A stretch of DNA of 64,000 nucleotides from an uncultured Dysgonomonas sp. (lineage in GTDB: Bacteria > Bacteroidota > Bacteroidia > Bacteroidales > Dysgonomonadaceae): assembly GCA_945273835.1 (NCBI GenBank), contig CALYPL010000012.1, forward strand, positions 1 to 64,000, given 5' to 3'. Position 1 is the first letter of the stretch. Each line of letters starts with the position of its first letter. Positions 1-9,698 of the stretch are shown piece by piece. The notes under the pieces were generated by a model. It made no database searches. It was not told where the DNA came from and saw only the letters and a program-made list of their open reading frames with translations. The position numbers were made by a program, and so were the translations under genes.

Positions 1-1532
1 CGGTTATTATAAATTGTTTGTGGTGAATAGCGTAAAAAAGACGCAATTCGTGAACTGTCATCTATACCCAAACGTATAAGAGCAAAAATTCGTAAATCAC
101 GGTTTAGTTTATTTCCGTTTTTAGGTACTATCTTCTCATCGGGAAGCAAGAGCTTATTAAAATCATCTATAAAAGTAGGAAACAATTTCAGAAAAGCTCT
201 GTCGAAATTATCAAAAAACTCATCTAATTCTGTTTCTAAGGCACGTGTTGAATTTACCAAACGATAAAGATCATCCACTTGTTTGGCTATTAACTTTCGT
301 TTTACGGTTTCTCTGTATTTATACAGTTTGTTGATATAAGAAGAACACAGGTCGATAAACAATCCGATATACTCTTCCTTCGTTTGATTCGATTCGTTTA
401 ATTTTTGATTGAGGTTGTTAAGCTCATCATTTAATTTATGCAATTCGGAACGACCTTTTTTAACTATTCGCATCTGATTATACACATACATTAATAATCC
501 GATAGTGACAACTGATAATATGGTAATGGCGATCAGGGCAAAAGTTATCTTAAGTTTCTCATTCTCGCTTTTAGCCTGATATGCTTTTACTATAATTGGC
601 ATTTTATCCGAAATCTGTACGATGCGTAAACGATTGTTATAGAAACGAGCATCTTCCATCGAGCATTGTATATATCTATAAGCACGATCTAAATTTTCGG
701 GTTGATTTTGAAACAAGTATAAAGCTAACTCCTGCATGGCAAGATTTTCTTTCAATGGACATATTTGATCTGAAATAGAAGCTAATACTAAAAACTGTTC
801 GTACATGCTATCATTAGCAAAACGATGGTATATATTAGCAATGTCATACGTTATAATGGCATACAAACGTGTATTTACTTTAATAGAAGGATATATCTTC
901 AGAAAAATATCCAAAGCCTCAGCAAGTTTACCATCGTGCAGTAATATTTTTCCCCTGTAATAATCATACCTCTCTGATCCGATAGGAAGAACAGAAAAAA
1001 CAGAATCACGATAAAGCCCTTCGGTCTTCCGATAATAAGGTGTATATAAGCTGTCATTCGTGTATTCTCCTGCCGCATAATATGCCCATTCTGAAACAGA
1101 ATAGTATTCGTTTAATAAAGAAGTGTCTAATTGCGTGCGGTTTATTTTTTTAAGATTGTCTATCGACTCAAGATACATTCCGGTTGTAGATAATAACATG
1201 GATAGGTTGATAGTCGTTTCATCTTTATATTTCTGTATGTTCAGCTTTTCAGCAAGTTTCTTATTATAAAGCACATAATGAATCGCTGAATCGTAACGAT
1301 AGGTATTATATTCTTTATAAATATCGTTGTTTATTTTATATCGTTGTTCATCTGAAAGATCGGCATTCAGAAGTATGCGGAGACTGTCTATGCGGACTTC
1401 CTTCATATCCATATAATATTGCCTGTCTCTTATTTTATCATCAAGTTGTTTCAGCAAACTATTTCTGTTATCTGCAAAAACTGTTGACATAAAGATTATT
1501 GAAAGCAGGATAAATACGGCTAACCTTTTCAT
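1..1532 (-). CDS. DUF6377-type membrane regulator, truncated at window edge
   Basis: The gene starts at ATG 1532 with a signal-like N-terminus (MKRLAVFILLSIIFMSTVFA) and stays open to base 1, giving about 510 residues without a stop. Residues about 35-310 look like helical TPR-type repeats (motifs such as YNTYRYDSAIHYVLYNKKLA and YYRGKILLHDGKLAEALDIF). One membrane helix lies at about 330-352 and is followed by a coiled-coil-like stretch. The part visible at the edge ends in IASFLRYSPQTIYNN, which resembles the C-terminal helix-turn-helix-like segment of Bacteroidota DUF6377 proteins. These are regarded as membrane-anchored regulators, but their biochemistry is poorly known. It is divergent from the TonB receptor/alpha-galactosidase pair, so control of that locus is a reasonable inference. 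Confidence 0.8.
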   Translation of the reverse strand, partial: MKRLAVFILLSIIFMSTVFADNRNSLLKQLDDKIRDRQYYMDMKEVRIDSLRILLNADLSDEQRYKINNDIYKEYNTYRYDSAIHYVLYNKKLAEKLNIQKYKDETTINLSMLLSTTGMYLESIDNLKKINRTQLDTSLLNEYYSVSEWAYYAAGEYTNDSLYTPYYRKTEGLYRDSVFSVLPIGSERYDYYRGKILLHDGKLAEALDIFLKIYPSIKVNTRLYAIITYDIANIYHRFANDSMYEQFLVLASISDQICPLKENLAMQELALYLFQNQPENLDRAYRYIQCSMEDARFYNNRLRIVQISDKMPIIVKAYQAKSENEKLKITFALIAITILSVVTIGLLMYVYNQMRIVKKGRSELHKLNDELNNLNQKLNESNQTKEEYIGLFIDLCSSYINKLYKYRETVKRKLIAKQVDDLYRLVNSTRALETELDEFFDNFDRAFLKLFPTFIDDFNKLLLPDEKIVPKNGNKLNRDLRIFALIRLGIDDSSRIASFLRYSPQTIYNN

Positions 1533-1720
1533 TAATATTTGTTTTTCAGTTATTACAGCCTAAATATACAATTATTATTCAATTTTTTAACAACTTTAAT
1601 CTACCTGTTATTAATTATCCGATTTTACAACTATCAGATAATGAGTTCTATTTTTCCAATATTAGACATTAACCATCTACTTATTAACTACCCGCAACAA
1701 AATTGATTGCACTCTACTCA

Positions 1721-1728
1721 TAGCTTTG
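1721..1728 (+). promoter_or_regulatory. candidate -7 box (TAGCTTTG)
   Basis: This matches the Bacteroidota TAnnTTTG -7 consensus, 39 bases before the TonB receptor ATG. No clean TTTG -33 box sits at the usual spacing; a TTG at 1703 is too close. Weak support beyond the -7 box. Confidence 0.4.
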
Positions 1729-1766
1729 CAGCAAACCGATAGATTTAACCTAAATTACATTGAACC

Positions 1767-4055
1767 ATGAAATCTATACTAAAATCTTTAATTATTATTG
1801 GAATATTTTGCATATCCGGAAATATAGGAGGAAAAAATAAGGAACAAACTGACTCAATAAAAGCAAAACCGGCAGAAAGCGATCGCAATGTAATGCTGAA
1901 TGCTTCTAATGCCAACGGACCCCGCCAGATATCGATAGGACTTCCGAGCGAAGATGTGAGTGTATATGAAAATGGCTTGCCTGCAGTATATTCATCAGCC
2001 GTTCAAGGTCTATCTACTCATTGGCGCGCGGATGCCAGTCTGAAAAAAGTCGGACTAATGCAAATAAACGAAACCGCTATAGCTACCGGCAACATAGCAT
2101 ACGCAGTCAACTCTTTTTCCTGTATCGGGTCGGACAATTTTCAAGGAGTATTCAATTACAACACCAACCACTTCGGCTTGCAACGTTTCGACTTGGGTAC
2201 ATCAGGAGCTATCAACAAAGACTGGCTATATGCGGGAAGTATCTATCAGAATTTCGATCCCGGAAGTTTCAAGCTACGATTTACGGACTATTGGGACAGA
2301 ACACAAATCTATAAAGCAGCTGTTACCCGCAAATTGGGTACAAGAGGAACAATCACCCTGCAATATAAATATTCCAATTCACGCCGTTTAGAGCAAATCG
2401 TTGAGATGGCACCATTTATATATGTGGGAGACGGCAGTGTAAAAGAAGTTCCCGGATTTTCACTTGGAACAAGTTCATACACTCCCATCGAAGGACGTTT
2501 CCGAACATTGGATATGCGTAGTGGGAAAGTATCGGACGTAGGATTAAATGATGAATCACAAAACCATGGTAATGAACTGATGCTGAACTCTAATTACACA
2601 TTTGACAATGGACTTCAGTGGAAATTGAATGCTAAGATAATGAAATCATTTAACAGCTATGTATGGATAGGCGCGCCCTCTATTAATAAAGTTATTAATG
2701 GTATTGAAGAGGGTACAGAAAACAATCCGGATGCAAATATCTATTATATTAACGGGACAGAAGACAAGTTTACGGGCATGAAACAAAACCGAATTGCCAG
2801 TTTCCATTATGGCAACATAAAATCAGCAATGATAACTTCTGAATTGCTTCATACCATATCTGCACATAAATTAAGGCTGGGCATCAATCAATGGTATTAC
2901 AGCGCTTTATATTGGTCTAACACCATTCGTTTCGACCACGATGTCAAGGAATATCCAACTATGCTATCTCATTCTGAAAACTCGGCGCAGGTCAGCAATT
3001 ATGCCATGAATCATGGCGGTAATGAATATTATGACGGCAATGAAAATAAATTAGCACTTTACATGACGGATAACTGGGATTTATCCGAGAAACTGAATAT
3101 CTATTTGGGAACACGTGCCGAATATTATAGATATAGGGGAAAGAACCTGCCTTATGCCCGTTTTGACAATTTCCATATTGGTGCAACCATTCCTGAAAAA
3201 CAAATTATAGTAAAGCCAATTGATTTCAAAGGCGACTATTTCAACTATGCGCTGGCTGCAACAGTGACTTATCGCCTGACTGACAATCTTGGATTGACAG
3301 CCGACGGAACAATGGTGACACGACGCCCAAGACTCGAAGACTTTGCGACACCTGATTATCCATCTACAAAACAAACTCAAATCAAATTAGGACGTGCGGG
3401 AATCTTTTTCAACAATAATTGGGTTAACCTCACATCGCTTGTTTCCTATATTGGAAAGACTAATAACCGCACAGTGGTAAATATAAGCCACCCTACACCC
3501 GGCAACAGCGAAACCATGGCTTCGGCTTTCAACTACGACATTAAAACAATAGGATGGACTACCGACGCAGTCATTAAGCCTTTCACTAACTTCAATTTAC
3601 ATCTTTTGTTCACATATCAAAAACCTACATACAAAAAGTTTGAAACTACTGTGACTTTCTCTGATGGAATGAGCAAGCGTATTAATGCCACAGGAAATAA
3701 TGTGACAGAAATTCCTGAAATACTTATTGAAATTGACCCGAGTTATAACATAGCCAATAAAATAAATATCTGGACAAGTTTCCGCTATTTCAGCAAAACA
3801 TATGCCAATCTGAGCAATGCACTATATTTTAACGGACACTGGGAAACCTTTGGTGGTGTCAATTATAAAGTGAACGAATCTCTATCAATCGGTGCAACAG
3901 TCATCAATTTCCTAAATCAGACAGGAGCAACCGGAACCATTGCCGGATCAGAACTCATACAAAAAGATGAAGCCGAGCGATTTAAAAATACGTGGATGGC
4001 AGGAAAATATATCCGTCCATTTACCATGGAATTTTCAGCTTCAATAAAATTCTAA
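1767..4055 (+). CDS. TonB-dependent outer membrane receptor
   Basis: 762 residues with a signal peptide (MKSILKSLIIIGIFCISGNI). There is no N-terminal carboxypeptidase-regulatory-like domain. A plug-like segment at about 45-115 (QISIGLPSEDVSVYENGLPA) leads into a long beta-barrel with alternating aromatic strands, ending in an aromatic residue (FTMEFSASIKF) as outer membrane proteins do. No SusD partner is adjacent, so this is not a SusCD pair. It is followed after 29 bases by a GH36 alpha-galactosidase, which suggests a role in uptake of alpha-galactosides or their fragments. The substrate is inferred from context only. Confidence 0.8.
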   Translation: MKSILKSLIIIGIFCISGNIGGKNKEQTDSIKAKPAESDRNVMLNASNANGPRQISIGLPSEDVSVYENGLPAVYSSAVQGLSTHWRADASLKKVGLMQINETAIATGNIAYAVNSFSCIGSDNFQGVFNYNTNHFGLQRFDLGTSGAINKDWLYAGSIYQNFDPGSFKLRFTDYWDRTQIYKAAVTRKLGTRGTITLQYKYSNSRRLEQIVEMAPFIYVGDGSVKEVPGFSLGTSSYTPIEGRFRTLDMRSGKVSDVGLNDESQNHGNELMLNSNYTFDNGLQWKLNAKIMKSFNSYVWIGAPSINKVINGIEEGTENNPDANIYYINGTEDKFTGMKQNRIASFHYGNIKSAMITSELLHTISAHKLRLGINQWYYSALYWSNTIRFDHDVKEYPTMLSHSENSAQVSNYAMNHGGNEYYDGNENKLALYMTDNWDLSEKLNIYLGTRAEYYRYRGKNLPYARFDNFHIGATIPEKQIIVKPIDFKGDYFNYALAATVTYRLTDNLGLTADGTMVTRRPRLEDFATPDYPSTKQTQIKLGRAGIFFNNNWVNLTSLVSYIGKTNNRTVVNISHPTPGNSETMASAFNYDIKTIGWTTDAVIKPFTNFNLHLLFTYQKPTYKKFETTVTFSDGMSKRINATGNNVTEIPEILIEIDPSYNIANKINIWTSFRYFSKTYANLSNALYFNGHWETFGGVNYKVNESLSIGATVINFLNQTGATGTIAGSELIQKDEAERFKNTWMAGKYIRPFTMEFSASIKF

Positions 4056-4084
4056 ACAATCATCTTATTTTAAAACATATTATT

Positions 4085-6280
4085 ATGAAAAGCCTAACCA
4101 TTTTATTTTTACTTCTGATAACCTCAATAACGAGCATGAAGGCAGAGCAGGCAACTATAAGAATCTCAACAGCTGAAACAGATTTAATACTGAAAACCGC
4201 TCCTAACGGCAGATTATATCAGGCTTATTTGGGTGAAAAATTAATTAACGAATCTGAGACACAATCATTATCTTACTATATCACCCACCCTGCTTCTGAC
4301 GGTGCAGTAACACCGCGCGGCTGGGAAGTATATCCTGTATCGGGAGGCGAGGATTACTTCGAGCCTGCATTCGCCATACAGCATAACGATGGTAACATGA
4401 CTTCTTATCTATATTATCAGTCTCACGAGGTACAGGATATAGACAGCAATACGAAAAAAACAATTATAAAGCTCGCCGACGATAAATATCCTGTACAGGT
4501 GACTTTATATTATGTAACGTTTGCTAAAGAGAATGTAATAAAATCATGGACTGAGATAAAACACAATGAGAAAAAAGCCGTAAAAATCAGTCAATACGCT
4601 TCATCTATGTTATACTTCGAAAGTCCGAAATATTTTCTGAACGAGTATAGCGGTGATTGGGCAAAAGAAGTACAATTGAGTACACAAGAATTGAAATTTG
4701 GGAAAAAGCTGATTGATACTAAGCTCGGCTCACGCGCGGCAATGCACGCTTACCCGTTCTTTCAGTTAGGACTGGGACAGGAAGTACAAGAAAATCAGGG
4801 TACAGTACTGGTCGGAACAATCGGCTGGACCGGAAACTTTCGTTTCACTTTCGAAATAGATAATGTAAACAATCTGCGAGTAATATCTGGCATTAATCCT
4901 TATGCATCCACTTATGAATTAAAACCGAATGAGATATTTAAAACGCCCGAATTTATTTATACGCTAAGCTACAAAGGTGCAGGAAAAGCAAGCCGTGACA
5001 TCAGTGCATGGGCATTAAAATATCAGCTTAAAGATGGACAGGGCGACCGACTTACTCTGTTGAATAACTGGGAGGCAACAGGACCAAACTTTGATGAAAA
5101 CATATTAGGAGAGTGGATGCATGAAGCCCACGATCTTGGTGTAGATATGTTCCTGCTCGATGACGGATGGTTTGGTAATAAATATCCACGATTTGATGAT
5201 AAAAGAGCATTAGGTGATTGGGAACCTACACACAGCAAACTTCCCAACGGTATTCCGGGACTTGTAACCAAAGCTAAAGAAGCCGGAGTAAAATTCGGTC
5301 TTTGGGTAGAGCCTGAAATGATAAACCCTAAAAGTGAATTATTTGAAAAGCACCCCGATTGGGCTATTATGCAACCGAACAGAGAACCTTACTATTATAG
5401 ACATCAGTTGGTATTAGACCTCAGCAATCCGGCGGTGCAAGATTTTTCGTTCGGAGTGATAGATAAGATTCTTAGAGAAAACCCTGATTTGGCATATCTA
5501 AAATGGGATTGTAACAGTCCTATAACAAATATTTATTCTCCATATCTGAAAGACAAACAGAACCATTTATATATTGATCATGTTCGTGGCGTGTACAATA
5601 TTTTGAAACGTGTGACAGAAAAATATCCGCATGTCGAAATCATGATGTGTTCGGGAGGCGGTGCGCGGTGTGATTATGAAGCATTGAAATATTTTAGTGA
5701 ATTCTGGTGTAGTGACAATACCGACCCCGTGGACAGATTATATATTCAGTGGAATTATTCTAAATTTTTCCCAATCAAAGCCATGGCGGCCCATGTAACC
5801 AGCTGGAACAAGTCGGCAAGCATCAAATTTCGCACCGATGTTGCCATGATGTGTAAATTAGGGTTTGATATTAGCCTCAAAGAATTGTCAGACGATGAAA
5901 AAGAATTTTGCAAAACAGCAGTAAAAAACTATAATTCTTTGAAAAAAGTAATACTGGATGGAAATTTCTATCGCTTAGTATCTCCCTATGACGGCAACCA
6001 TACTTCCGTTCTGCACGTCAGCAAGAATCAAGATAAAGCAGTTCTGTTCGCTTACGATATATTCCCGGCATTTAAGGAAAAATTATATCCTATTAAAGCG
6101 GAAGGTCTGAATGCCGAAAAGCTATACAGAATTAAAGAAATTAATCTGATGCCCAATATGAAATCCACATTAGCGGATGACGGAAAAGTATATTCCGGTG
6201 ATTATCTAATGAAAGTAGGTATTAATGCTTTTTCGTCAGACCGAATGAGCAGTAAAGTGATTGAACTTACTGCCGAATAA
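4085..6280 (+). CDS. GH36 alpha-galactosidase, secreted
   Basis: 731 residues from ATG 4085, chosen because it gives a signal peptide (MKSLTILFLLLITSITSMKA); a longer upstream reading frame overlaps the preceding gene and adds no domain. The N-terminal half is the GH36 beta-sandwich and the centre is the TIM barrel. The nucleophile motif LKWDCN places the Asp near residue 475, and CSDNTDP places the acid/base Asp near 544, a spacing that fits family GH36. It would remove terminal alpha-1,6-galactose from melibiose/raffinose-type sugars or galactomannan. The signal peptide suggests periplasmic or surface location. It is probably co-transcribed with the TonB receptor. Confidence 0.93.
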   Translation: MKSLTILFLLLITSITSMKAEQATIRISTAETDLILKTAPNGRLYQAYLGEKLINESETQSLSYYITHPASDGAVTPRGWEVYPVSGGEDYFEPAFAIQHNDGNMTSYLYYQSHEVQDIDSNTKKTIIKLADDKYPVQVTLYYVTFAKENVIKSWTEIKHNEKKAVKISQYASSMLYFESPKYFLNEYSGDWAKEVQLSTQELKFGKKLIDTKLGSRAAMHAYPFFQLGLGQEVQENQGTVLVGTIGWTGNFRFTFEIDNVNNLRVISGINPYASTYELKPNEIFKTPEFIYTLSYKGAGKASRDISAWALKYQLKDGQGDRLTLLNNWEATGPNFDENILGEWMHEAHDLGVDMFLLDDGWFGNKYPRFDDKRALGDWEPTHSKLPNGIPGLVTKAKEAGVKFGLWVEPEMINPKSELFEKHPDWAIMQPNREPYYYRHQLVLDLSNPAVQDFSFGVIDKILRENPDLAYLKWDCNSPITNIYSPYLKDKQNHLYIDHVRGVYNILKRVTEKYPHVEIMMCSGGGARCDYEALKYFSEFWCSDNTDPVDRLYIQWNYSKFFPIKAMAAHVTSWNKSASIKFRTDVAMMCKLGFDISLKELSDDEKEFCKTAVKNYNSLKKVILDGNFYRLVSPYDGNHTSVLHVSKNQDKAVLFAYDIFPAFKEKLYPIKAEGLNAEKLYRIKEINLMPNMKSTLADDGKVYSGDYLMKVGINAFSSDRMSSKVIELTAE

Positions 6281-6308
6281 ATCTTAAATAATTTACTATT
6301 GAAGAAAA

Positions 6309-6333
6309 GACTGCATAATTAATGCAGTCTTTT
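6309..6333 (+). terminator. Rho-independent terminator after GH36 gene
   Basis: Inverted repeat GACTGCAT (6309-6316) / ATGCAGTC (6322-6329) with a five-base loop, followed by a short T run. It lies 28 bases after the alpha-galactosidase stop and separates that locus from the B12 operon. Confidence 0.8.
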
Positions 6334-6497
6334 GCTATTTATGCAACACATGCCAATAAAATTATATTAGCTAAAGTATAGCGTTCTGATCATTAAACCG
6401 AACCTCTGATAGAAGATTAGCACCTGATAAAAACCAGATACATTTTGATTTCAAAATATTCTTGCATACTAATAACAATTAAAAGAATAAAAACACC

Positions 6498-6505
6498 TAA
6501 CTTTG
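6498..6505 (+). promoter_or_regulatory. candidate -7 box (TAACTTTG) for cobalamin operon
   Basis: Perfect TAnnTTTG match placed so that transcription would begin at about 6511, exactly where the riboswitch aptamer begins. No good -33 box was found. Confidence 0.5.
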
Positions 6506-6510
6506 TATTG

Positions 6511-6676
6511 TTTTGGTGGTGCTGATCTTGCCAAGATTAGGACTGAAAAGGGAATCAGGTGAAAATCCTGAACAGACCCGCTGCTGTAAGTTTCGATAAG
6601 ATTTCGGTAAACCACGAGCCACTGTCTGTTAAAGATGGGAAGGCTACCGAGATGAAACAAGTCAGAAGACCTGCCA
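6511..6676 (+). promoter_or_regulatory. cobalamin riboswitch (A)
   Basis: The conserved B12 aptamer elements appear in order: GGGAATCAGGTGAAAATCC, ACAGACCCGCTGCTGTAAG, GCCACTG, GGGAAGGC and GTCAGAAGACCTGCC (the B12 box region). It leads 125 bases to cobI and so should repress the cobI-btuFCD-cobK/cbiD operon when corrinoid is plentiful. Downstream, 6721-6745 contains a weak five-pair hairpin (GATTG/CAATC) followed shortly by a T run. That could be an expression platform, but it is not convincing. Confidence 0.95.
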
Positions 6677-6801
6677 AAATAATAGTTATTAAAGCTCGCG
6701 GTTTAGGCTTAAAACATCTTGATTGGACTTCAATCCGTTCTTTTTAGATATCCTTTACTAAAAGCATCGTGTATCAACTCTATCATTAAGATTGATTTAT
6801 A

Positions 6802-7509
6802 ATGATGTATCAACCAGTACAATTTGTATCGTTAGGTCCCGGTGATCCTGACCTGTTAACAATAAAAGCCCTAAAGGCTTTACAACAAGCTGATATCATT
6901 TTTTATCCTGCCACAGCCAACAAAACGGGAAAGATTTCATCACGTGCGTTGGATATTCTTACCTATCACGAAATACCTGCAACCAAACTCAGTTCGTTCA
7001 ATCTTCCGATGAGTAAAAACCGTTCTGCGGCAATAGAATCTTATCAGACGGTAGCTGATGAAATTGAAAAGAAATACCATGCGGGATACAAAACCGCTAT
7101 CGTGGCTGAAGGCGATGCCGGATTTTTTTCTTCCATACATTATGTATACGACTATCTTGAGAGCCGACAAGTGCAAGTTAAGCACATAGCCGGAATACCC
7201 GCGTTTATTGCATGCGGAGCTTTAGCGGGAATACATATTGTGAAACAAGAAGAACAATTAATTGTTATACCCGGAACAGCTTCAGAAAATGAATTAAAAG
7301 CATATCTGAAATCGGGAAAAACTATTGTGATTATGAAAGTATCTCAATGTAAAGAAGATATAAAATCACTAATCTGCAATAATTCTGAACACACTTATCA
7401 TTATTTTGAAAACGCGGGAGTGACCGACAAAGAATTTTATACGACCAATACCGAAAACATAATTAACAGAGAAATACCATATTTCTCATTAATGATCATC
7501 AAACCATGA
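6802..7509 (+). CDS. cobI: precorrin-2/cobalt-factor II C20-methyltransferase
   Basis: 235 residues, tetrapyrrole methylase fold. The glycine-rich N-terminal motif FVSLGPGDPDLLTIKALKAL binds S-adenosylmethionine. The second conserved segment, AIVAEGDAGFFSSIHYVYDY, is typical of the CobI/CbiL branch. It adds the C20 methyl to precorrin-2 or cobalt-sirohydrochlorin. It is the first gene after riboswitch A and overlaps btuF by 4 bases, so the two are translationally coupled. With CbiK and CbiG/CbiD-type enzymes present, the substrate is probably the cobalt form (CbiL function). Confidence 0.93.
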   Translation: MMYQPVQFVSLGPGDPDLLTIKALKALQQADIIFYPATANKTGKISSRALDILTYHEIPATKLSSFNLPMSKNRSAAIESYQTVADEIEKKYHAGYKTAIVAEGDAGFFSSIHYVYDYLESRQVQVKHIAGIPAFIACGALAGIHIVKQEEQLIVIPGTASENELKAYLKSGKTIVIMKVSQCKEDIKSLICNNSEHTYHYFENAGVTDKEFYTTNTENIINREIPYFSLMIIKP

Positions 7510-8648
7510 AACTAAGAACAATCATATTCATCACATTGGTTAGTTTGTTTAGCTTCTCCTGCGGACACAAACAAAATCAGCCTACGGATCACCATTCAGA
7601 AATACACAGTGATACAACACACATACACATCAAATATGCCAAAGGGCTGTCAATAAGCTATCACAAAAATTACAAGCTCGTGGAAATAAGTGATCCTGAG
7701 GGCAAAAATGAAACAATATACCGCTATGCATTGATTAATAAAGGTCAATCTAAAGATAGTATACCCAAAGAATACACAATCATTGAAACACCTGTACAGA
7801 AAGTCATCTGTATGACAACCCTGCAATTGTCTAATTTCATAAAACTTGATGCACTCGATAAAGTTGTTGGAATGACAAGCACAAATTACCTCTTCAACAA
7901 ACAGATGAAACAGCAGATTGAAGCAGGTAAGACAGCCAGAATAGGGATAGAAGGCAATTTCGATAACGAATTAATCCTTTCCCTTACTCCCGATTTAATA
8001 CTTGTTTCGCCTTTCAAACGTGGAGGATATGAGAGCATCAAAGATTTAGATATCCCCTTAGTTACTTTCCTCGGCTATAAAGAAACCACGCCGTTAGGTC
8101 AAGCAGAATGGATTAAGTTTACAGCTTTGTTGCTGGGTATGGAAAGTAAAGCAGACACGATGTTTCAGGCAATTGAAAAAAGGTATAATGAATTGACTAC
8201 TTTGACATCATCAATAACTAAGAAACCGACTGTACTAAGCGGAGAAATGCGTTCAGGAAACTGGTATGTAGTAGGAGGAAAAAGCTATCTGGCACAACAA
8301 TTTCGTGATGCAGGAGCAGAATATTTTCTAAAAGACAATGATGAAACCGGAGGTATCAATTTAGATTTTGAGACAGTATATTCAAAAGGGGCGAATGCCG
8401 ATTACTGGCGATTGCTCGTAAGCCATACAGGAGATTATACCTATGATATCTTAAAACAGAGTGATGCCCGATACGCCGATTTCAAATCCTTTAAAGATAA
8501 AAAAATCGTATATTGTAACCTAAGACAAAAACCGTTTTACGAGAATACCCCCGTAGAGCCTGAAGTTGTGCTTGCAGACCTGATAAAGGCATTCTACCCC
8601 GATTTGTTGCCCGACTACAAACCGGTTTATTACGAGATTCTGAAATAA
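7506..8648 (+). CDS. btuF: corrinoid/cobalt ABC transporter substrate-binding lipoprotein
   Basis: 380 residues. The lipoprotein signal MKLRTIIFITLVSLFSFSC has its Cys at position 19. A class III periplasmic-binding fold covers about 95-375 (VICMTTLQLSNFIKLDALDK; TPDLILVSPFKRGGYESIKD; YEILK end). An extra segment at about 40-90 precedes the fold. It delivers ligand to BtuC/BtuD encoded immediately downstream. The riboswitch-controlled B12 operon makes cobalamin or a corrinoid precursor the likeliest ligand; an iron or cobalt chelate cannot be excluded from sequence. Confidence 0.85.
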   Translation: MKLRTIIFITLVSLFSFSCGHKQNQPTDHHSEIHSDTTHIHIKYAKGLSISYHKNYKLVEISDPEGKNETIYRYALINKGQSKDSIPKEYTIIETPVQKVICMTTLQLSNFIKLDALDKVVGMTSTNYLFNKQMKQQIEAGKTARIGIEGNFDNELILSLTPDLILVSPFKRGGYESIKDLDIPLVTFLGYKETTPLGQAEWIKFTALLLGMESKADTMFQAIEKRYNELTTLTSSITKKPTVLSGEMRSGNWYVVGGKSYLAQQFRDAGAEYFLKDNDETGGINLDFETVYSKGANADYWRLLVSHTGDYTYDILKQSDARYADFKSFKDKKIVYCNLRQKPFYENTPVEPEVVLADLIKAFYPDLLPDYKPVYYEILK

Positions 8649-8654
8649 GCTGTC

Positions 8655-9698
8655 ATGACAAGAGGACGTAAAGACATAATTTTACTGACTGTAATACTGC
8701 TGACAATAATCCTGTTCTTTTTCCTTAATTTATTGTTAGGAACAATATCCATTCCCTTGCATTCAATTTGGAACATCGTTTGGGGAGTAGGTAATGAGTC
8801 CGAGATATGGCAAAACATTATTTGGAAAACCCGTTTTCCACAAACGCTGACAGCTCTTATTGCCGGAGCAGGGTTGTCCATAAGCGGACTGCAGATGCAA
8901 ACGGTTTTCCGTAATCCATTGGCAGGACCATCTGAATTGGGTATAAGTTCAGGCGCAAGTTTAGGAGTGGCTCTCATGATATTACTTTCGGGGAGTATCG
9001 GAGGAGTGGCCTTAAGTAAAATCGGGATCTTCGGAGAAATTGCCGTTTCATTTGCAGCCATTATCGGGGCAATGGTCGTTATGGCTATTATCATAGCTAT
9101 ATCACAGCGCATTAAGGGCAATGTCATATTACTTATCATTGGTGTGATGATTGGCTATATTGCCACAGCGATAATAGGAGTATTGAAGTTTTTCAGCAAT
9201 GACGAAGACGTAAGAGCTTATGTGATATGGGGATTAGGCAGCTTTTCGAAAGTTTCGGGCAATCAGGTATATACATTCCTATATATGATGATTATCCTCA
9301 TCCTCTTATCGTTCCTGCTTATCAAAACGCTCAATCTTATGCTGCTCGGCGAAGGATACGCGCGTAGTCTCGGTCTCAATATAAAACGAGCAAGATTATA
9401 TATCATACTAAGCTCATGCTTACTCACAGCGATTGTAACAGCCTATTGCGGGCCCATCGTTTTTTTAGGTCTGGCAGTACCACATTTGTGCAGAACAATC
9501 TTTAGAACATCCGACCATCGCATACTTATGCCCGCCGTGATGCTCACAGGTTCATCACTTGCCTTATTATGCAATCTGATAGCACGCATGCCGGGATTTG
9601 AAGGAGCATTACCAATCAATTCCGTTACAGCGCTCATCGGTGCACCCATTGTTATATCTGTTCTTTTCAGTAAACGAAGAAATGAGATTACAATATGA
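8655..9698 (+). CDS. btuC: FecCD/BtuC-type ABC transporter permease
   Basis: 347 residues with about ten hydrophobic helices. It shows the FecCD family signatures LPQTLTALIAGAGLSISGLQ-like (here RFPQTLTALIAGAGLSISG), QTVFRNPLAGPSELGISSGA, and the coupling region YARSLGLNIKRARLY. It forms the inner membrane channel for corrinoid uptake with the adjacent BtuD, which it overlaps by 4 bases. It lies 6 bases after btuF. Confidence 0.92.
   Translation: MTRGRKDIILLTVILLTIILFFFLNLLLGTISIPLHSIWNIVWGVGNESEIWQNIIWKTRFPQTLTALIAGAGLSISGLQMQTVFRNPLAGPSELGISSGASLGVALMILLSGSIGGVALSKIGIFGEIAVSFAAIIGAMVVMAIIIAISQRIKGNVILLIIGVMIGYIATAIIGVLKFFSNDEDVRAYVIWGLGSFSKVSGNQVYTFLYMMIILILLSFLLIKTLNLMLLGEGYARSLGLNIKRARLYIILSSCLLTAIVTAYCGPIVFLGLAVPHLCRTIFRTSDHRILMPAVMLTGSSLALLCNLIARMPGFEGALPINSVTALIGAPIVISVLFSKRRNEITI

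Noticed and set aside
2021-2314. 97-codon frame within the TonB receptor
   Set aside because: Shadow frame of a gene whose own frame encodes a signal peptide, plug and barrel.
3992-4084. upstream extension of the GH36 gene
   Set aside because: It overlaps the receptor 3' end and would bury the signal peptide starting at 4085.
6721-6745. possible terminator in riboswitch A leader
   Set aside because: Only a five-pair stem with the T run displaced by five bases; too weak to list as a terminator.
6559-6747. 62-codon plus-strand open frame
   Set aside because: It lies within the conserved aptamer and expression region of riboswitch A and has no protein-like features.
8630-9139. 169-codon minus-strand frame opposite btuC
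   Set aside because: Antisense of a hydrophobic permease; the btuC frame has FecCD signatures.
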